A stretch of DNA of 64,000 nt from Pedobacter arcticus A12 (GCF_000302595.1 NZ_AKZJ01000015.1:58837-122836), one strand, 5' to 3'; counted from the stretch's first letter, positions 49,430 through 59,791 are shown. Program-made: numbers and translations. The notes: generated from the letters alone by a model not told the origin.

Positions 49430-52400
49430 ATGAAAAAATATAATATAAAAAAGCTAAGTGACGGCATATTGAAAAGCAACTATCCTCTTAGTTTTAATTT
49501 CATCCGGTTTCTTAATTTATTTAGGAGGACAAACCTAGGGTTTGTGAGACCGCTTTGCCTCATGGTAATATTAGTATCTCATCAGTTAGCCTTTGGCCAG
49601 TCTAATGGAGTTAAAATAACGATTTTAGATGATTCTGGAAAGCCCTTTGAAGGTGTTGTTATTGAATCTGTAACAAATAACAAGAATTCAGTAATGACCG
49701 ATAAATCTGGCGCTGCGACCTTAGATATAGCAGTCAATAGTCTCATAAGAATATCTTTTAGTGATATGCAAAAAACTATTGAAGTTAAATCAGAAACTGT
49801 TAAAGCACAGTTAAGTGTAGAAGATAAAAATATAAATCTCGGTTTTGGGACTTCTAAGTCGGTAGATGAGTTGACATCGTCTGTTGCTGTTGTATATCAT
49901 AATGAGCTTGAAAAAAGTTCTTTAAATAATCCTTCTGAAAGCCTATTTGGTCAGCTTTCTGGGTTAATGGTTCAACAAAATTCTGGCGAACCATGGAACA
50001 GAAATGCAACTTTAAACGTTCGAGGTACTGGTACGCTAGGTAATAACACTCCTTTAGTACTAGTGGATGGTTTTGAGCAAGACTTAGCGTCGGTATCTTT
50101 ACCAGAAATTGGAAGCGTATCTGTTTTAAAAGACGGAGCTGCTTTAGCTAGATACGGACAAAGAGGGGCAAATGGTGTTATATTGGTAACTACCAAAAGA
50201 GGAGAATACAATTCATCTAAGGTTAGTGTATCTTATGATCAAGGGTTTAATTTTGCATTTCGTAAGCCTGATTTTTTAAATGGTTATGATTATGCAAGAA
50301 GTATAAATTCTGCAAGTGTCCTTGACGGTAATGCGGCTGTTTATTCAGACCAAGATGTCAATGGTTTCAAAACAAACGAAAACCCTTTCTTACTTCCAAA
50401 TGTAAATTGGTTTGATGAAACTTTAAGAGATTATGGTACTAACGCAAATTTGAATACCAGTTTTTTTGGCGGAGGAAAAACTGTCAAATACTTTGCTTTA
50501 TTAAACTATCAAAATGAAAGAGGTTTGTTTGATAACACAAGCCTTGACAAAAGGTACGATAGTCAGTTAAAATATGACCGTTTAAATTTCAGAACAAATT
50601 TTGATATTGATTTAACAAAAACTACAAAATTCCTTCTTAATGTTTCAGGCAACCTAAACGGACGTAATGAACCTGGCGCTCGAGCTAGTGGAATTATGGA
50701 TGCCATTTACAGTATTCCTTCCGCAGCTTTTCCTGTTAAAACTGAAAGTGGAAATTGGGGAGGTACATCTTTTTATGATAATAACCCAGTGGCTTTGGTT
50801 TCATCTACTGGTGTACGTCAGCCTAACGGAAGAAGAATTAGCGTTAATGGACAAATTTCTCAGGACTTAAGCGCATGGGTAAAGGGTTTATCTGCTGATG
50901 CTGCTGTATCGTATGATAACGGTGTTGATTATTATGAAAATAAAACAAGAACATTTTTATACGAAAATGTATCGTTTGCTCGTGATCCTGTTACAGGAGA
51001 AATAACCTTTACCAATCCTACCGTTTATGGAAGTGAAACAGATTTAAATTACGGTCAATCGTTTGGAGATCAAATACGTCTTGCAACCATTTTTGGTAAA
51101 GTAAACTATGATACTAAACTTGGTGACGGTGCTTTAAAAACATCTTTAATGTACCATCAGGATAAGCGTGTGAGAGATGGACAATACAACACATTTTTAC
51201 ACCAGAATATGGTGGCTTTAGCTGGCTATAGTTTAAAAAACCGCTATTTTGTTGATGGAGTTTTGTCATACAGTGGAAGCAGTGTTTTACCACAAGGTAA
51301 TCGGTTCGGATTCTTCCCTGCTATTTCTGCGGGCTGGATAGTAAACCGTGAAGACTTTCTAAAAAGCAACACCGTTATAGATTATTTAAAGCTAAGAGCA
51401 TCTTGGGGAATGAGTGGTAACGACATTATGTCTGCTAACCTTTCTGAACAAGCTTTTGGTAGTGGTGGTGATTACTTTTTCAACGATAATAATTCTGCTG
51501 CTGGAGGAATCCTTGAAGGTAGATTAGCAACTACCGGGTTAACGTACGAAAATTCTACAAAAACTGATATTGGGATTGATATGAATCTGTTTGGATCACT
51601 TTCCGTAACACTTGATGCTTTTTACGATATCCGAAAAAATATTTTAGTAAGCACTGGTGGCGCTATACCTACTGCCCTTGGTGTAACAGCTCCAACTTCA
51701 AATGCAGGAGAGGTTAGAAATAGAGGTGTTGAAGCCTCCATTTTATGGAGTAAAAGCACTGATAATTTTAAGTACCATATTGGAGGTAATTTTACTTTTT
51801 CTAAAAATAAGATTATCAATATGAATGAGGAATTTCAACCTTATGATTATTTAAAAGAAACCGGAAACTCAGTAGGCCAGCAATTTGGACTACAATCACT
51901 AGGCTTTTTTAAAGATCAATCCGATATTAATAATAATCCAAAACAATTATTTTCTGACGTAAGACCAGGGGATGTAAAATACAAAGATCAAAATAAAGAC
52001 GGCTTTATTGATAATCTCGACATAGTGCCTATTGGTTACGCTAGTAATACTCCTGAGATGTATTATGCTTTAAATTTAGGATATGAAATGAAAGGTATTG
52101 GTTTAGATGTGGTATTGCAAGGCATCGCTAATAAAACTGTGTTTTTGAATACTAAAAGTGTTTTCTGGCCTTTACGTGGAAATACTTCAATTTCTAGTTT
52201 TTCAAATAACAGTTGGACACCCACAACGGCAGAAACAGCAACTTTACCAAGGTTAACATTGTTAGAAAATGCTAATAATTACCGTAAAAATGATATTTGG
52301 TTAACTAGTGGGGACTATTTGAAGTTAAGACGTGTTGATCTTTACTATAACTTTCCTCAAGGTTTAGTTAAAAAAATAAAATTAGAAAAGGCACAATTAT

Positions 52401-52519
52401 ACGTTCGTGGATCAAACCTGTTTTCTTCTGATAATATAAAGGTTACAGACCCAGAATCTATAGGCATTGATTATCCATCACTTGCTACGTACAACCTTGG
52501 AATTAAACTTGAGTTTTAA
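49430..52519 (+). CDS. SusC-family TonB-dependent outer-membrane transporter 2
   Basis: A 1029-aa SusC homologue, clearly different from the first. It has a long positively charged leader (about 55 residues, ending LAFGQS). A weakly conserved N-terminal beta domain (VKITILDDSGKPFEGVVIES) follows, with no clear TonB box. The plug reads NPSESLFGQLSGLMVQQNSG, NVRGTGTLGNNTPLVLVDG and KDGAALARYGQRGANGVILVTTKRG. The barrel ends in LGIKLEF. It probably takes up a second or differently decorated oligosaccharide of the same polymer together with SusD 2. The gene begins 24 bases after the SusD 1 stop. Confidence 0.92.
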   Translation: MKKYNIKKLSDGILKSNYPLSFNFIRFLNLFRRTNLGFVRPLCLMVILVSHQLAFGQSNGVKITILDDSGKPFEGVVIESVTNNKNSVMTDKSGAATLDIAVNSLIRISFSDMQKTIEVKSETVKAQLSVEDKNINLGFGTSKSVDELTSSVAVVYHNELEKSSLNNPSESLFGQLSGLMVQQNSGEPWNRNATLNVRGTGTLGNNTPLVLVDGFEQDLASVSLPEIGSVSVLKDGAALARYGQRGANGVILVTTKRGEYNSSKVSVSYDQGFNFAFRKPDFLNGYDYARSINSASVLDGNAAVYSDQDVNGFKTNENPFLLPNVNWFDETLRDYGTNANLNTSFFGGGKTVKYFALLNYQNERGLFDNTSLDKRYDSQLKYDRLNFRTNFDIDLTKTTKFLLNVSGNLNGRNEPGARASGIMDAIYSIPSAAFPVKTESGNWGGTSFYDNNPVALVSSTGVRQPNGRRISVNGQISQDLSAWVKGLSADAAVSYDNGVDYYENKTRTFLYENVSFARDPVTGEITFTNPTVYGSETDLNYGQSFGDQIRLATIFGKVNYDTKLGDGALKTSLMYHQDKRVRDGQYNTFLHQNMVALAGYSLKNRYFVDGVLSYSGSSVLPQGNRFGFFPAISAGWIVNREDFLKSNTVIDYLKLRASWGMSGNDIMSANLSEQAFGSGGDYFFNDNNSAAGGILEGRLATTGLTYENSTKTDIGIDMNLFGSLSVTLDAFYDIRKNILVSTGGAIPTALGVTAPTSNAGEVRNRGVEASILWSKSTDNFKYHIGGNFTFSKNKIINMNEEFQPYDYLKETGNSVGQQFGLQSLGFFKDQSDINNNPKQLFSDVRPGDVKYKDQNKDGFIDNLDIVPIGYASNTPEMYYALNLGYEMKGIGLDVVLQGIANKTVFLNTKSVFWPLRGNTSISSFSNNSWTPTTAETATLPRLTLLENANNYRKNDIWLTSGDYLKLRRVDLYYNFPQGLVKKIKLEKAQLYVRGSNLFSSDNIKVTDPESIGIDYPSLATYNLGIKLEF

Positions 52520-52531
52520 AAATAAGTAGAT

Positions 52532-54193
52532 ATGAAAATATTAAAATATATAAAATACGGCTTACTTACTTTATTGCCATTAACCTTTAGTAATTGTAGC
52601 TACTTGAAGTATGACGAAACATCTTTCAATCGAGAGGATGATGTATTTAGCGACTTTGGACGTACTAAAAACTTTTTGAGTGGTATTTATGCTTACTTAC
52701 CCACAGATTTCAATAGTATTGAAGGGGCCATGCGCTCATCTGCCACTGACGAGTCGGAATACGTATCAGATCTTTCTGATGTTCAAAGATTTAATCAAGG
52801 CCGGTTTAGTCCACTTCAGCCCGTTGATAACGTTTGGGGTCAAATGTATTCTGGCATTAGAGCTGCAAATTTGTTTCTTGAAAAAACTAAAGATCAAAAA
52901 TATCTCGAGGATCAATACAACTTAAATTACAGCGAGACAATTGCGCAGTTTAAAAATTATCCTTATGAGGCTAGATTTCTGAGAGCATTTTTTTACTTTG
53001 AATTAGCTAAAAGATATAATAATGTACCGCTAATTACAAAGACACTAACCCCAGAAGAAGCTAAAGGAGTAAAACAGAACACCTTTAACGAGATTGTTAA
53101 TTTTATTGTAAGCGAGTGCGATGATATTGCGATAAGTTTACCAAAGACTTACGTAGGCTTTTCTTCCGTATCTGAAACCGGCCGAGCCACCAAAGGTGCT
53201 GCTTTAGCATTAAAAGCTCGTACTTTATTATATGCGGCAAGTTTTTTACACAACCCCACCAAAGAAAAAGCATTATGGGTAAAAGCTGCGGTTGCTGCTA
53301 AGGAAGTGATGGATTTAACCGCCTATACCTTAGAGCCAAACTACTCCAATATCCCAAATAATTATAAAAGTAAAGAACTGATTTTGGAGAGACGTCAGGG
53401 TGCTTCAAACGATTTTGAAAAAAGGAACTTCCCGATAGGCTACGAAGGTGGGAATACAGGGAACTGTCCGTCCCAAAACTTAGTTGATGCTTATGAAATG
53501 AAGAGCAATGGACTCCCAATAACTGATGCTTTGTCTGGTTATAGTCCTATGAATCCTTATGCGGGAAGAGACCCAAGGTTAGAAAAAACTATAATCGTAA
53601 ATGGCTCAACTTGGAAAAGTCAAATTGTGAAAAGTTATGTTGGTGGAGCAAACGGAAAACCTAAAACAAATGCAACAAAAACAGGATATTATTTAAAAAA
53701 GCATGTGGTAGAGATTGTTAATTTACTGCCAACTAACACCACCACTAGAGAGCATTCATGGGTTTTGTTTCGCTATGGAGAGATTCTGTTGGACTATGCT
53801 GAAGCGATGAACGAGGCTTATGGTCCAGAAGACGCGTCCACTCTTGGTAAAACTGCGCTTCAGGCTGTAAACGAAATAAGGTTTAGAGCAGGTATGCCTA
53901 ACTTTCCTGCGGGTTTAACTCAAGCTAAGTTCCAAGAAAAACTACGTAATGAGCGTATGGTGGAACTTGCTTTTGAAGATCACCGTTTCTGGGATGTACG
54001 TCGTTGGAAAATAGGCGCACAAACTAGTGATATTTATCAAATGGAGATTACACCGGCAACATCAGGTCCAGGTTTCGTTTACGAGAAAAAAATACTGGAA
54101 GTAAGACCTTTTGAAGATAGAATGAACTTTTATCCAATACCACAAGCTGAAATTAATAAGAATCCAAATTTAGTACAGAATACTGGTTGGTAG
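52532..54193 (+). CDS. SusD-family surface glycan-binding lipoprotein 2
   Basis: A 553-aa SusD/RagB lipoprotein. The lipobox ends at Cys22 (LTFSNC). Helical segments include FLSGIYAYLPTDFNSIEGAMR, QMYSGIRAANLFLEKTK, EARFLRAFFYFELAKRYNNVPLI and the C-terminal FRYGEILLDYAEAMNEA, NERMVELAFEDHRFWDVRRWKIG, ending NPNLVQNTGW. All parts of the family are present. It starts 12 bases after the SusC 2 stop, so they form an obligate pair. Confidence 0.93.
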   Translation: MKILKYIKYGLLTLLPLTFSNCSYLKYDETSFNREDDVFSDFGRTKNFLSGIYAYLPTDFNSIEGAMRSSATDESEYVSDLSDVQRFNQGRFSPLQPVDNVWGQMYSGIRAANLFLEKTKDQKYLEDQYNLNYSETIAQFKNYPYEARFLRAFFYFELAKRYNNVPLITKTLTPEEAKGVKQNTFNEIVNFIVSECDDIAISLPKTYVGFSSVSETGRATKGAALALKARTLLYAASFLHNPTKEKALWVKAAVAAKEVMDLTAYTLEPNYSNIPNNYKSKELILERRQGASNDFEKRNFPIGYEGGNTGNCPSQNLVDAYEMKSNGLPITDALSGYSPMNPYAGRDPRLEKTIIVNGSTWKSQIVKSYVGGANGKPKTNATKTGYYLKKHVVEIVNLLPTNTTTREHSWVLFRYGEILLDYAEAMNEAYGPEDASTLGKTALQAVNEIRFRAGMPNFPAGLTQAKFQEKLRNERMVELAFEDHRFWDVRRWKIGAQTSDIYQMEITPATSGPGFVYEKKILEVRPFEDRMNFYPIPQAEINKNPNLVQNTGW

Positions 54194-54255
54194 TTTAAAG
54201 TAAAATAACAATAATAACACTGGGTTGCATTAAACAATCTTTTAATATTAGGTGT

Positions 54256-55668
54256 ATGATGATGAGTAAAAAATTAACACTTGTTTTAGTTTGCTTGTGT
54301 TTGGTTAAGTTGGTTTACGCTCAGTCATCTGCACCTAATATTATTGTTATTTTGGCAGATGACTTAGGTTACGCTGATGTAGGGTTTACTGGTTGTAAAG
54401 ATATACCAACCCCAAATATTGATAAAATAGCAAAAAGCGGAGTTGTATTTACCAAAGCTTATGTAAGTTATGCCGTTTGTGGCCCAAGTAGAGCGGGGTT
54501 AATTACAGGTAGATATCAAGATAAGTTTGGCTTTTCAGATAATCCTTTGATGGCACCAAATGACCCCACAATGGGCTTGCCCTTAACCGAGCAAACACTG
54601 GGCGATTTAGTAAAGCAAAAACAATATTCAACGGTTGCAATTGGTAAATGGCATTTAGGAGCACACCAAACCTTAAGACCAAACAAAAGAGGTTTTGATG
54701 AATTTTATGGGTTCTTAAGTGGTGGACATGACTACTTACCAGAGAATTTTATATTCAATGACCTTTCCGAAGTTAAAAGCCAATTTGATGCTTATAAAGC
54801 CAATTTATTAAGAAACAACCAAAGAGTTAAAGAAACAGCTTACCTAACGGATGCTTTGTCCCGCGAAGCTGTTGATTTTGTTGCTAGAAATAACAATAAG
54901 CCATTCCTATTATACTTAGCATATAACGCACCTCACGCCCCTTTACAAGCAACAAAAAAATACCTCGACAGGTTTGAAAACATTAGAGATGTAAAAAGAA
55001 AAACTTATGCGGCAATGGTTAGTGCCATGGATGATGGCATAGGGTCACTTTTGACAAAACTTGACGAATTAAAACTCTCTGAAAATACAATCATATTCTT
55101 TCTTTCAGATAATGGAGGACCAAGTCATGTTAACGCATCAAGTAATTTACCTTTCAGAGGAGAAAAAGGAAGTTTTTTTGAAGGAGGCGTTCATGTTCCG
55201 TTTGCCATGCAATGGAAAGGACATATTACAGCCGGTCGAACTTATAATAATCCGGTAAGTTCACTAGATATTTTCGCAACAGTTGCTGCAGTAGCAGATG
55301 CTAAACCAAAAAATAATTTAGATGGCGTAAATTTAATTCCGTTTATAACCCAGCATAATAAAGGCGTTCCGCACACTCAGTTATATTGGAGAAATCATAA
55401 AACAAATCGTTTAGCAGTAGTTACCGCAGAAACTAAATTAATTACAGAAAAAGATAAAAAGCCAATGCTTTTCAATCTTAAAAATGACATTAGCGAAACC
55501 AATAATATAGCTGAGTTAAGTGCCAATCAAAATTTGTTAAAAGATTTAGATCTTAAAATCATTCAGTGGCAAAACCTACTGTTAGAGCCGAAATTTGAGG
55601 GTTTATTAGACGATAAAAAATACACGAGTGAGCATCCTGAAAGATGGATTATTAAAGATAATAAATAG
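54256..55668 (+). CDS. Exported sulfatase with CGPSR site (S1_19/S1_20-like)
   Basis: A 470-aa sulfatase. It has a signal peptide (to LVYAQ, residue 23), NIIVILADDLGYADVGFTGCKDIPTPNID and the site C75-GPSR (AVCGPSRAGLITGRYQ). Further on are AIGKWHLGAHQTLRPNKRGFDEFYGFLSGGHDY, LYLAYNAPHAPLQA, FFLSDNGGPSHVN, FRGEKGSFFEGGVHVPFAMQWKG and FNLKNDISETNNI. The LGAHxxxRPNxRGFDEFYGFLSGGHxY pattern is shared with marine galactan/carrageenan-type sulfatases of SulfAtlas families such as S1_19; this is a by-eye call. It belongs to the Sus operon, 62 bases after SusD 2, and ends 8 bases before the beta-helix gene. Confidence 0.87.
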   Translation: MMMSKKLTLVLVCLCLVKLVYAQSSAPNIIVILADDLGYADVGFTGCKDIPTPNIDKIAKSGVVFTKAYVSYAVCGPSRAGLITGRYQDKFGFSDNPLMAPNDPTMGLPLTEQTLGDLVKQKQYSTVAIGKWHLGAHQTLRPNKRGFDEFYGFLSGGHDYLPENFIFNDLSEVKSQFDAYKANLLRNNQRVKETAYLTDALSREAVDFVARNNNKPFLLYLAYNAPHAPLQATKKYLDRFENIRDVKRKTYAAMVSAMDDGIGSLLTKLDELKLSENTIIFFLSDNGGPSHVNASSNLPFRGEKGSFFEGGVHVPFAMQWKGHITAGRTYNNPVSSLDIFATVAAVADAKPKNNLDGVNLIPFITQHNKGVPHTQLYWRNHKTNRLAVVTAETKLITEKDKKPMLFNLKNDISETNNIAELSANQNLLKDLDLKIIQWQNLLLEPKFEGLLDDKKYTSEHPERWIIKDNK

Positions 55669-55676
55669 ACAGGAGT

Positions 55677-57311
55677 ATGAGAGTTTTAGTCAAAAGTACA
55701 GGAATTACTTTATTGTTTTTACTGGTGTTTCAAATTAGTTTCGCCACTAGCTATTATATCCACCCTAAACTTGGGAATGATAGTAATGTTGGAACTTCTC
55801 AAAAGTTTCCTTTTCAAACATTAGCCAAGATCCAAAAAATCAAGCTTCTGCCCGGCGACCAGGTTTTTTTGGCTAACGGACAGTTATATTCAGGGACTTT
55901 AATCATCAAAAACCAACAAGGTCTTCTTGGGCATCCAATAAAGGTCAATTCTATTAACTGGGATAATGAAAAATCATTTCAGAATGCTGTGATAGATTTT
56001 AAAGGACAAGCAAACGGTATCCTCCTTCAAGATTGTAATTTTATTGAAGTTTCAAATTTACAACTGACGGGAAACGGTTATCAGATACCAGACGATTCCC
56101 AGAAAATGCGGTGTGGAGTTTTAATTGATAATGTTGACCAAGCTTTAATGACTGGTATGAGTTTAAATAATCTAACTATACACGATGTATTTTTTGAAAA
56201 CCCGTTTTATGAAAGAGGAACCGAAGAAGTTAAAAGTGCAAATGGCACACAAAAATATGGTTGGGGAATTAGGTTAACCAGCCATAAACCTTTAAACAAG
56301 ATTAAAAATATTGAAATCAGCAATTGTACCGTAACAGATGTTAGCCATACAGGAATTAAGCTTACCGGTTTGGGAAAAAACATTACAGATGTAAGGGTAA
56401 TTGGTAACCGCGTTTATAGATCTGGCGGGCCAGGTATACAAATGTCTGGTGTAGCAAATGTTTACGTGGCTAATAATATAGTCGCCCATTCTGGTAGTAA
56501 CGATGATAGCAGAAAATGGGGACGTGGCAGTGGACTATGGACATGGGATTCATCAAATATTTTAATAGAGAAAAATCAATTTCTGTACGCTAATGGCCCA
56601 GGAGATTCTGCCGGCGCTCATATTGATTTCAACTGTGATAATGTTTTTATTCAGTATAATTTAAGTGCTTATAATGCCGGTGGCTTTTGCGAAATCCTGG
56701 GTAACAACTATAATTGCGCATATAGGTATAATGTAAGCGTAAACGATGGCTACCGCGTAAAAGGAAAAAATGGGGCGTTCCAAGAAGGTAAAACATTGTG
56801 GCTAAGTGGCTTTGTTGGTGAAAAGCAAGCTAGAAAAGGCCCCGTGAATACCTATATCTACAATAATACTATTTATTGTGATTCTACCATTTTACCTAAA
56901 ATGGCGTTGGATAATACAAGTTCATCTATTTTAATTGCTAACAACATTTTCTATACAAAAAACAATATTAAAATGGTTTTAGGAGATCAATATAAGCCAG
57001 ATACCAAAACAGGATTGATTGCTAAAAATATCATCTTTGAAAACAATCTTTTCTCAAAAGCTTCTACATGGCCAGCCGAGGCATTGTTTTCGGATAATCA
57101 TCCAACCATTGGCAATCCTGATTTTGTAAATGTTAATCAGTTAAACTTAATAAACTTCACGCCCCAAAATACTGCAGTCTTCAAAAATAAAGGGACAGCT
57201 GTCAAAGAGTTTCCTTTTAATGAGAAAAAACTAAACTTCAACCTTGAAATGAAACAAGACATTTTGGGTAAAGATATCATTGGCTCGCCTAGTATCGGAG
57301 CTATTCAGTAA
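55677..57311 (+). CDS. Exported right-handed parallel beta-helix protein, unknown glycan enzyme
   Basis: A 544-aa protein with a signal peptide (to about FATS, residue 24) and a start typical of the class: YYIHPKLGNDSNVGTSQKFPFQTLAKI. Parallel beta-helix repeats fill about residues 110-450 (INVEISN/VRVIGNRV/IYVANNIV-type rungs), with the conserved block GAHIDFNCDNVFIQYNLSAY followed by NAGGFCEILGNNYNC and YRYNVSVNDGYRVKG. Such proteins are polysaccharide lyases or hydrolases of several unrelated families (for example GH28, GH82, GH110, GH141 or PL-type). I cannot assign a family. Asp and His residues in the central block are candidate catalytic groups. Its place between two sulfatases in the Sus operon makes an action on the sulfated backbone or on fucose/galactose branches likely. 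Confidence 0.75.
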   Translation: MRVLVKSTGITLLFLLVFQISFATSYYIHPKLGNDSNVGTSQKFPFQTLAKIQKIKLLPGDQVFLANGQLYSGTLIIKNQQGLLGHPIKVNSINWDNEKSFQNAVIDFKGQANGILLQDCNFIEVSNLQLTGNGYQIPDDSQKMRCGVLIDNVDQALMTGMSLNNLTIHDVFFENPFYERGTEEVKSANGTQKYGWGIRLTSHKPLNKIKNIEISNCTVTDVSHTGIKLTGLGKNITDVRVIGNRVYRSGGPGIQMSGVANVYVANNIVAHSGSNDDSRKWGRGSGLWTWDSSNILIEKNQFLYANGPGDSAGAHIDFNCDNVFIQYNLSAYNAGGFCEILGNNYNCAYRYNVSVNDGYRVKGKNGAFQEGKTLWLSGFVGEKQARKGPVNTYIYNNTIYCDSTILPKMALDNTSSSILIANNIFYTKNNIKMVLGDQYKPDTKTGLIAKNIIFENNLFSKASTWPAEALFSDNHPTIGNPDFVNVNQLNLINFTPQNTAVFKNKGTAVKEFPFNEKKLNFNLEMKQDILGKDIIGSPSIGAIQ

Positions 57312-57330
57312 GTTAATAAAACGTTAAACT

Positions 57331-58878
57331 ATGATACCATTGCAACAAAAAAGCTTTAAATATTTAGTAGGAAGTGTCTTACTTTTTACACTGCCGTTTA
57401 TACTGCCATCATGCAAGCAAAAAAATGATGCAGCGCAAAACAAGCCTAATATTATCATTATTTACGCAGATGATTTAGGTTATGGGGATTTAAGTTGTTA
57501 TGGCGCTACTGCAGTAAAAACACCCAATATTGATGCTTTAGCTGCAAATGGAATGAAGTTTACAGATGCGCATTGCGCAGCGTCTACCTGTACACCATCA
57601 AGGTACGCGTTGCTTACTGGAAGTTATGCTTTCAGAAACAATGCTGCGATTTTACCTGGTGATGCTCCTTTAATCATAGACCCAAACCAAGAAACCGTTC
57701 CAAGTATGCTTAAAAAAGCCGGCTACGTTACAGGCGCTATCGGTAAATGGCATTTAGGTATGGGAAATGGAAAGCCTAATTGGAACGATTCAATAGCTCC
57801 TGGCCCTATAGAAGTGGGATTTGACTATAGTTTTTTAATGCCCGCAACTTTAGATAGGGTGCCAACCGTTTATGTGGAAAACCACCATGTAGTAAACCTA
57901 GATTTAGCAGATCCAATCGAAGTCAATTATGATAAAAAGGTAGGTAACGATCCAACAGGTTTAGAGCATCCAGAAATGTTAAAAATGTTGGCAGATACGC
58001 AACACAGCGGTACCATTGTGAACGGAATTAGCAGAATAGGTTTTATGAAAGGGGGCCATAAAGCTTATTGGAAAGACGAAGAAATTTCTACGGTATTGAA
58101 CAATAAAACCACCGAATTTATAAAGAAAAATAAAGATCAACCCTTCTTTTTATATTATGCTTTGCCAAACATTCATGTTCCAAGAGCACCGAATGTGAAG
58201 TTTGTAGGCTCCACAACTATGGGTAGACGTGGTGATGATATTGTACAAATGGATTGGGTAGTTGGAGAGTTAATGAAGACCTTGAAAGACCTTAATTTAG
58301 AGGAAAATACTTTAGTGATTTTTACCAGCGATAACGGACCTGTTTTAGATGATGGATATGCAGATGAGGCAGTCGCCAAAATCGGGGATCACAAACCAGC
58401 GGGAATTTATAAAGGAGGTAAATATAGTGCTTACGAAGGTGGCACTAGAATGCCCACTATAGCATTTTGGCCCAACAAAATTAAAAAAGGAGAGAGTGAC
58501 GCTTTGTTTAGTCAAGTCGATTTTTTTGCTTCTTTTGCAAAATTAGTTGGATTAAGTGATTTTAAAGAAGGTACCGCTCCTGATAGCAAGGATATGTTGC
58601 AAGTTATATTAGGAAATTCAAAAACTGGTCGGCAAGAAATGCTAGAAGAATCTTTTACCATGGGAGTTAGGTTTGATGAATGGAAGTATATTGCTCCACA
58701 AACATCTAAAGCACCAGATTGGCTGAAGAATAAAGACATAGAAATAGGTCTAAAAACCGAACCTCAGTTGTTTAATTTAAATAACGACCCGGCAGAAGCT
58801 TATAATCTCGCAGAACAATATCCTGATAAGGTTGAAAAGTTCTCAGATCTGATAAATAATATTATAGCGAAAAAATAG
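57331..58878 (+). CDS. Sulfatase lipoprotein, S1_15-like (copy 2)
   Basis: A 515-aa sulfatase anchored as a lipoprotein (lipobox ILPSC, Cys28). It has NIIIIYADDLGYGDLSCYGA, the site C87-TPSR, AIGKWHLGMGNGKPNW, LDRVPTVYVENHHVVNLDL, NGISRIGFMKGG, FLYYALPNIHVPRAP, FTSDNGPVLDDGY and GGKYSAYEGGTRMPT. It is a close paralogue of the minus-strand sulfatase at 34567, which has an ordinary signal peptide, so the two may act in different places (membrane-bound and soluble). S1_15-type enzymes characterised so far remove 6-O-sulfate from galactose or GalNAc. It is the seventh gene of the Sus operon. Confidence 0.87.
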   Translation: MIPLQQKSFKYLVGSVLLFTLPFILPSCKQKNDAAQNKPNIIIIYADDLGYGDLSCYGATAVKTPNIDALAANGMKFTDAHCAASTCTPSRYALLTGSYAFRNNAAILPGDAPLIIDPNQETVPSMLKKAGYVTGAIGKWHLGMGNGKPNWNDSIAPGPIEVGFDYSFLMPATLDRVPTVYVENHHVVNLDLADPIEVNYDKKVGNDPTGLEHPEMLKMLADTQHSGTIVNGISRIGFMKGGHKAYWKDEEISTVLNNKTTEFIKKNKDQPFFLYYALPNIHVPRAPNVKFVGSTTMGRRGDDIVQMDWVVGELMKTLKDLNLEENTLVIFTSDNGPVLDDGYADEAVAKIGDHKPAGIYKGGKYSAYEGGTRMPTIAFWPNKIKKGESDALFSQVDFFASFAKLVGLSDFKEGTAPDSKDMLQVILGNSKTGRQEMLEESFTMGVRFDEWKYIAPQTSKAPDWLKNKDIEIGLKTEPQLFNLNNDPAEAYNLAEQYPDKVEKFSDLINNIIAKK

Positions 58879-58906
58879 TAATTATTGTATTTAATAATTT
58901 TAGAAG

Positions 58907-59791
58907 ATGAATCTATTTGTGATTTTTTTAATGATGCTCTCAATATTTGTTTTGCCCAAAAGTCAACTTAGGAAAGCTAATAGTGAGATTGCTTTGGTCG
59001 GCGACTCGACTATTAATAAAGCTCCGGGTTTTACTTTAGTTTGGTCAGACGAGTTTAATAAAGATGGATTTCCAGATACTACAAAGTGGAATTTTGAAAA
59101 AGGCTTTGTTCGTAACTCAGAAGCGCAGTGGTATCAAAAAGAAAATGCTAGTTGTTTAGATGGCTATTTAGTAATTACTGGAAAAAAAGAGCATAAAAAA
59201 AATCTAAATTATATAGCGGGTAGTGAGAACTGGCGTACTAATCGAGAATATATTGAATACACCTCCGCAAGCTTAAAACAAAAAAAAGAGTTCGCTTTTA
59301 AGTACGGGAGAGTAATAATAAGAGCAAAAATCATCGCGTCTCAAGGCTTATGGCCTGCCATTTGGACTGTGGGCGTATCTGGTAATTGGCCTTACAATGG
59401 CGAGTGCGACATAATGGAGTATTATAAAGGAGGGTTACATGCTAATTTTGCTCACGGCAGTCTAAATCCAAATAAACCTGTTTGGAATTCAGTTTTCAAA
59501 AAAATGGAGACTTTTGATAACTCAAAATGGGATGAAGATTTCCATGTCTGGCGTTTAGATTGGAACAAAGACAGTATGGAAATTTATGTTGATGACTTAT
59601 TACTGAACAGCATAAAATTATCAGAAACCCATAACTTAACCAACGGGATTAATCCTTTTAGGCAAGCCCATTATTTACGTTTAAATTTAGCGCTAGGAGG
59701 CGATAGTGGTGGAAGTTTATCCGAAACGCATCTACCATCACAATACTTAATTGATTATGTTAGAGTCTACCAATATACCCTCAATGAATGA
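58907..59791 (+). CDS. GH16 endo-glycanase
   Basis: A 294-aa GH16 enzyme. The N-terminus is hydrophobic (MNLFVIFLMMLSIFVLPKS). The beta-jelly-roll begins LVWSDEFNKDGFPDTTKWNFE, with NSEAQWYQKENASCLDGYLVI. The catalytic motif is G-E166-C-D168-I-M-E171 (nucleophile, helper Asp, acid/base), followed by HVWRLDWNKDSMEIYVDD and LRLNLALGGDSGG. The E-x-D-x-x-E form is the laminarinase-type bulge shared by beta-1,3-glucanases and endo-beta-1,3-galactanases; agarases and carrageenases can look similar. With GH43 and GH2 galactan enzymes nearby, endo-beta-galactanase activity is the best guess. It is the last gene of the Sus operon and probably makes the oligosaccharides that SusCD imports. Confidence 0.87.
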   Translation: MNLFVIFLMMLSIFVLPKSQLRKANSEIALVGDSTINKAPGFTLVWSDEFNKDGFPDTTKWNFEKGFVRNSEAQWYQKENASCLDGYLVITGKKEHKKNLNYIAGSENWRTNREYIEYTSASLKQKKEFAFKYGRVIIRAKIIASQGLWPAIWTVGVSGNWPYNGECDIMEYYKGGLHANFAHGSLNPNKPVWNSVFKKMETFDNSKWDEDFHVWRLDWNKDSMEIYVDDLLLNSIKLSETHNLTNGINPFRQAHYLRLNLALGGDSGGSLSETHLPSQYLIDYVRVYQYTLNE

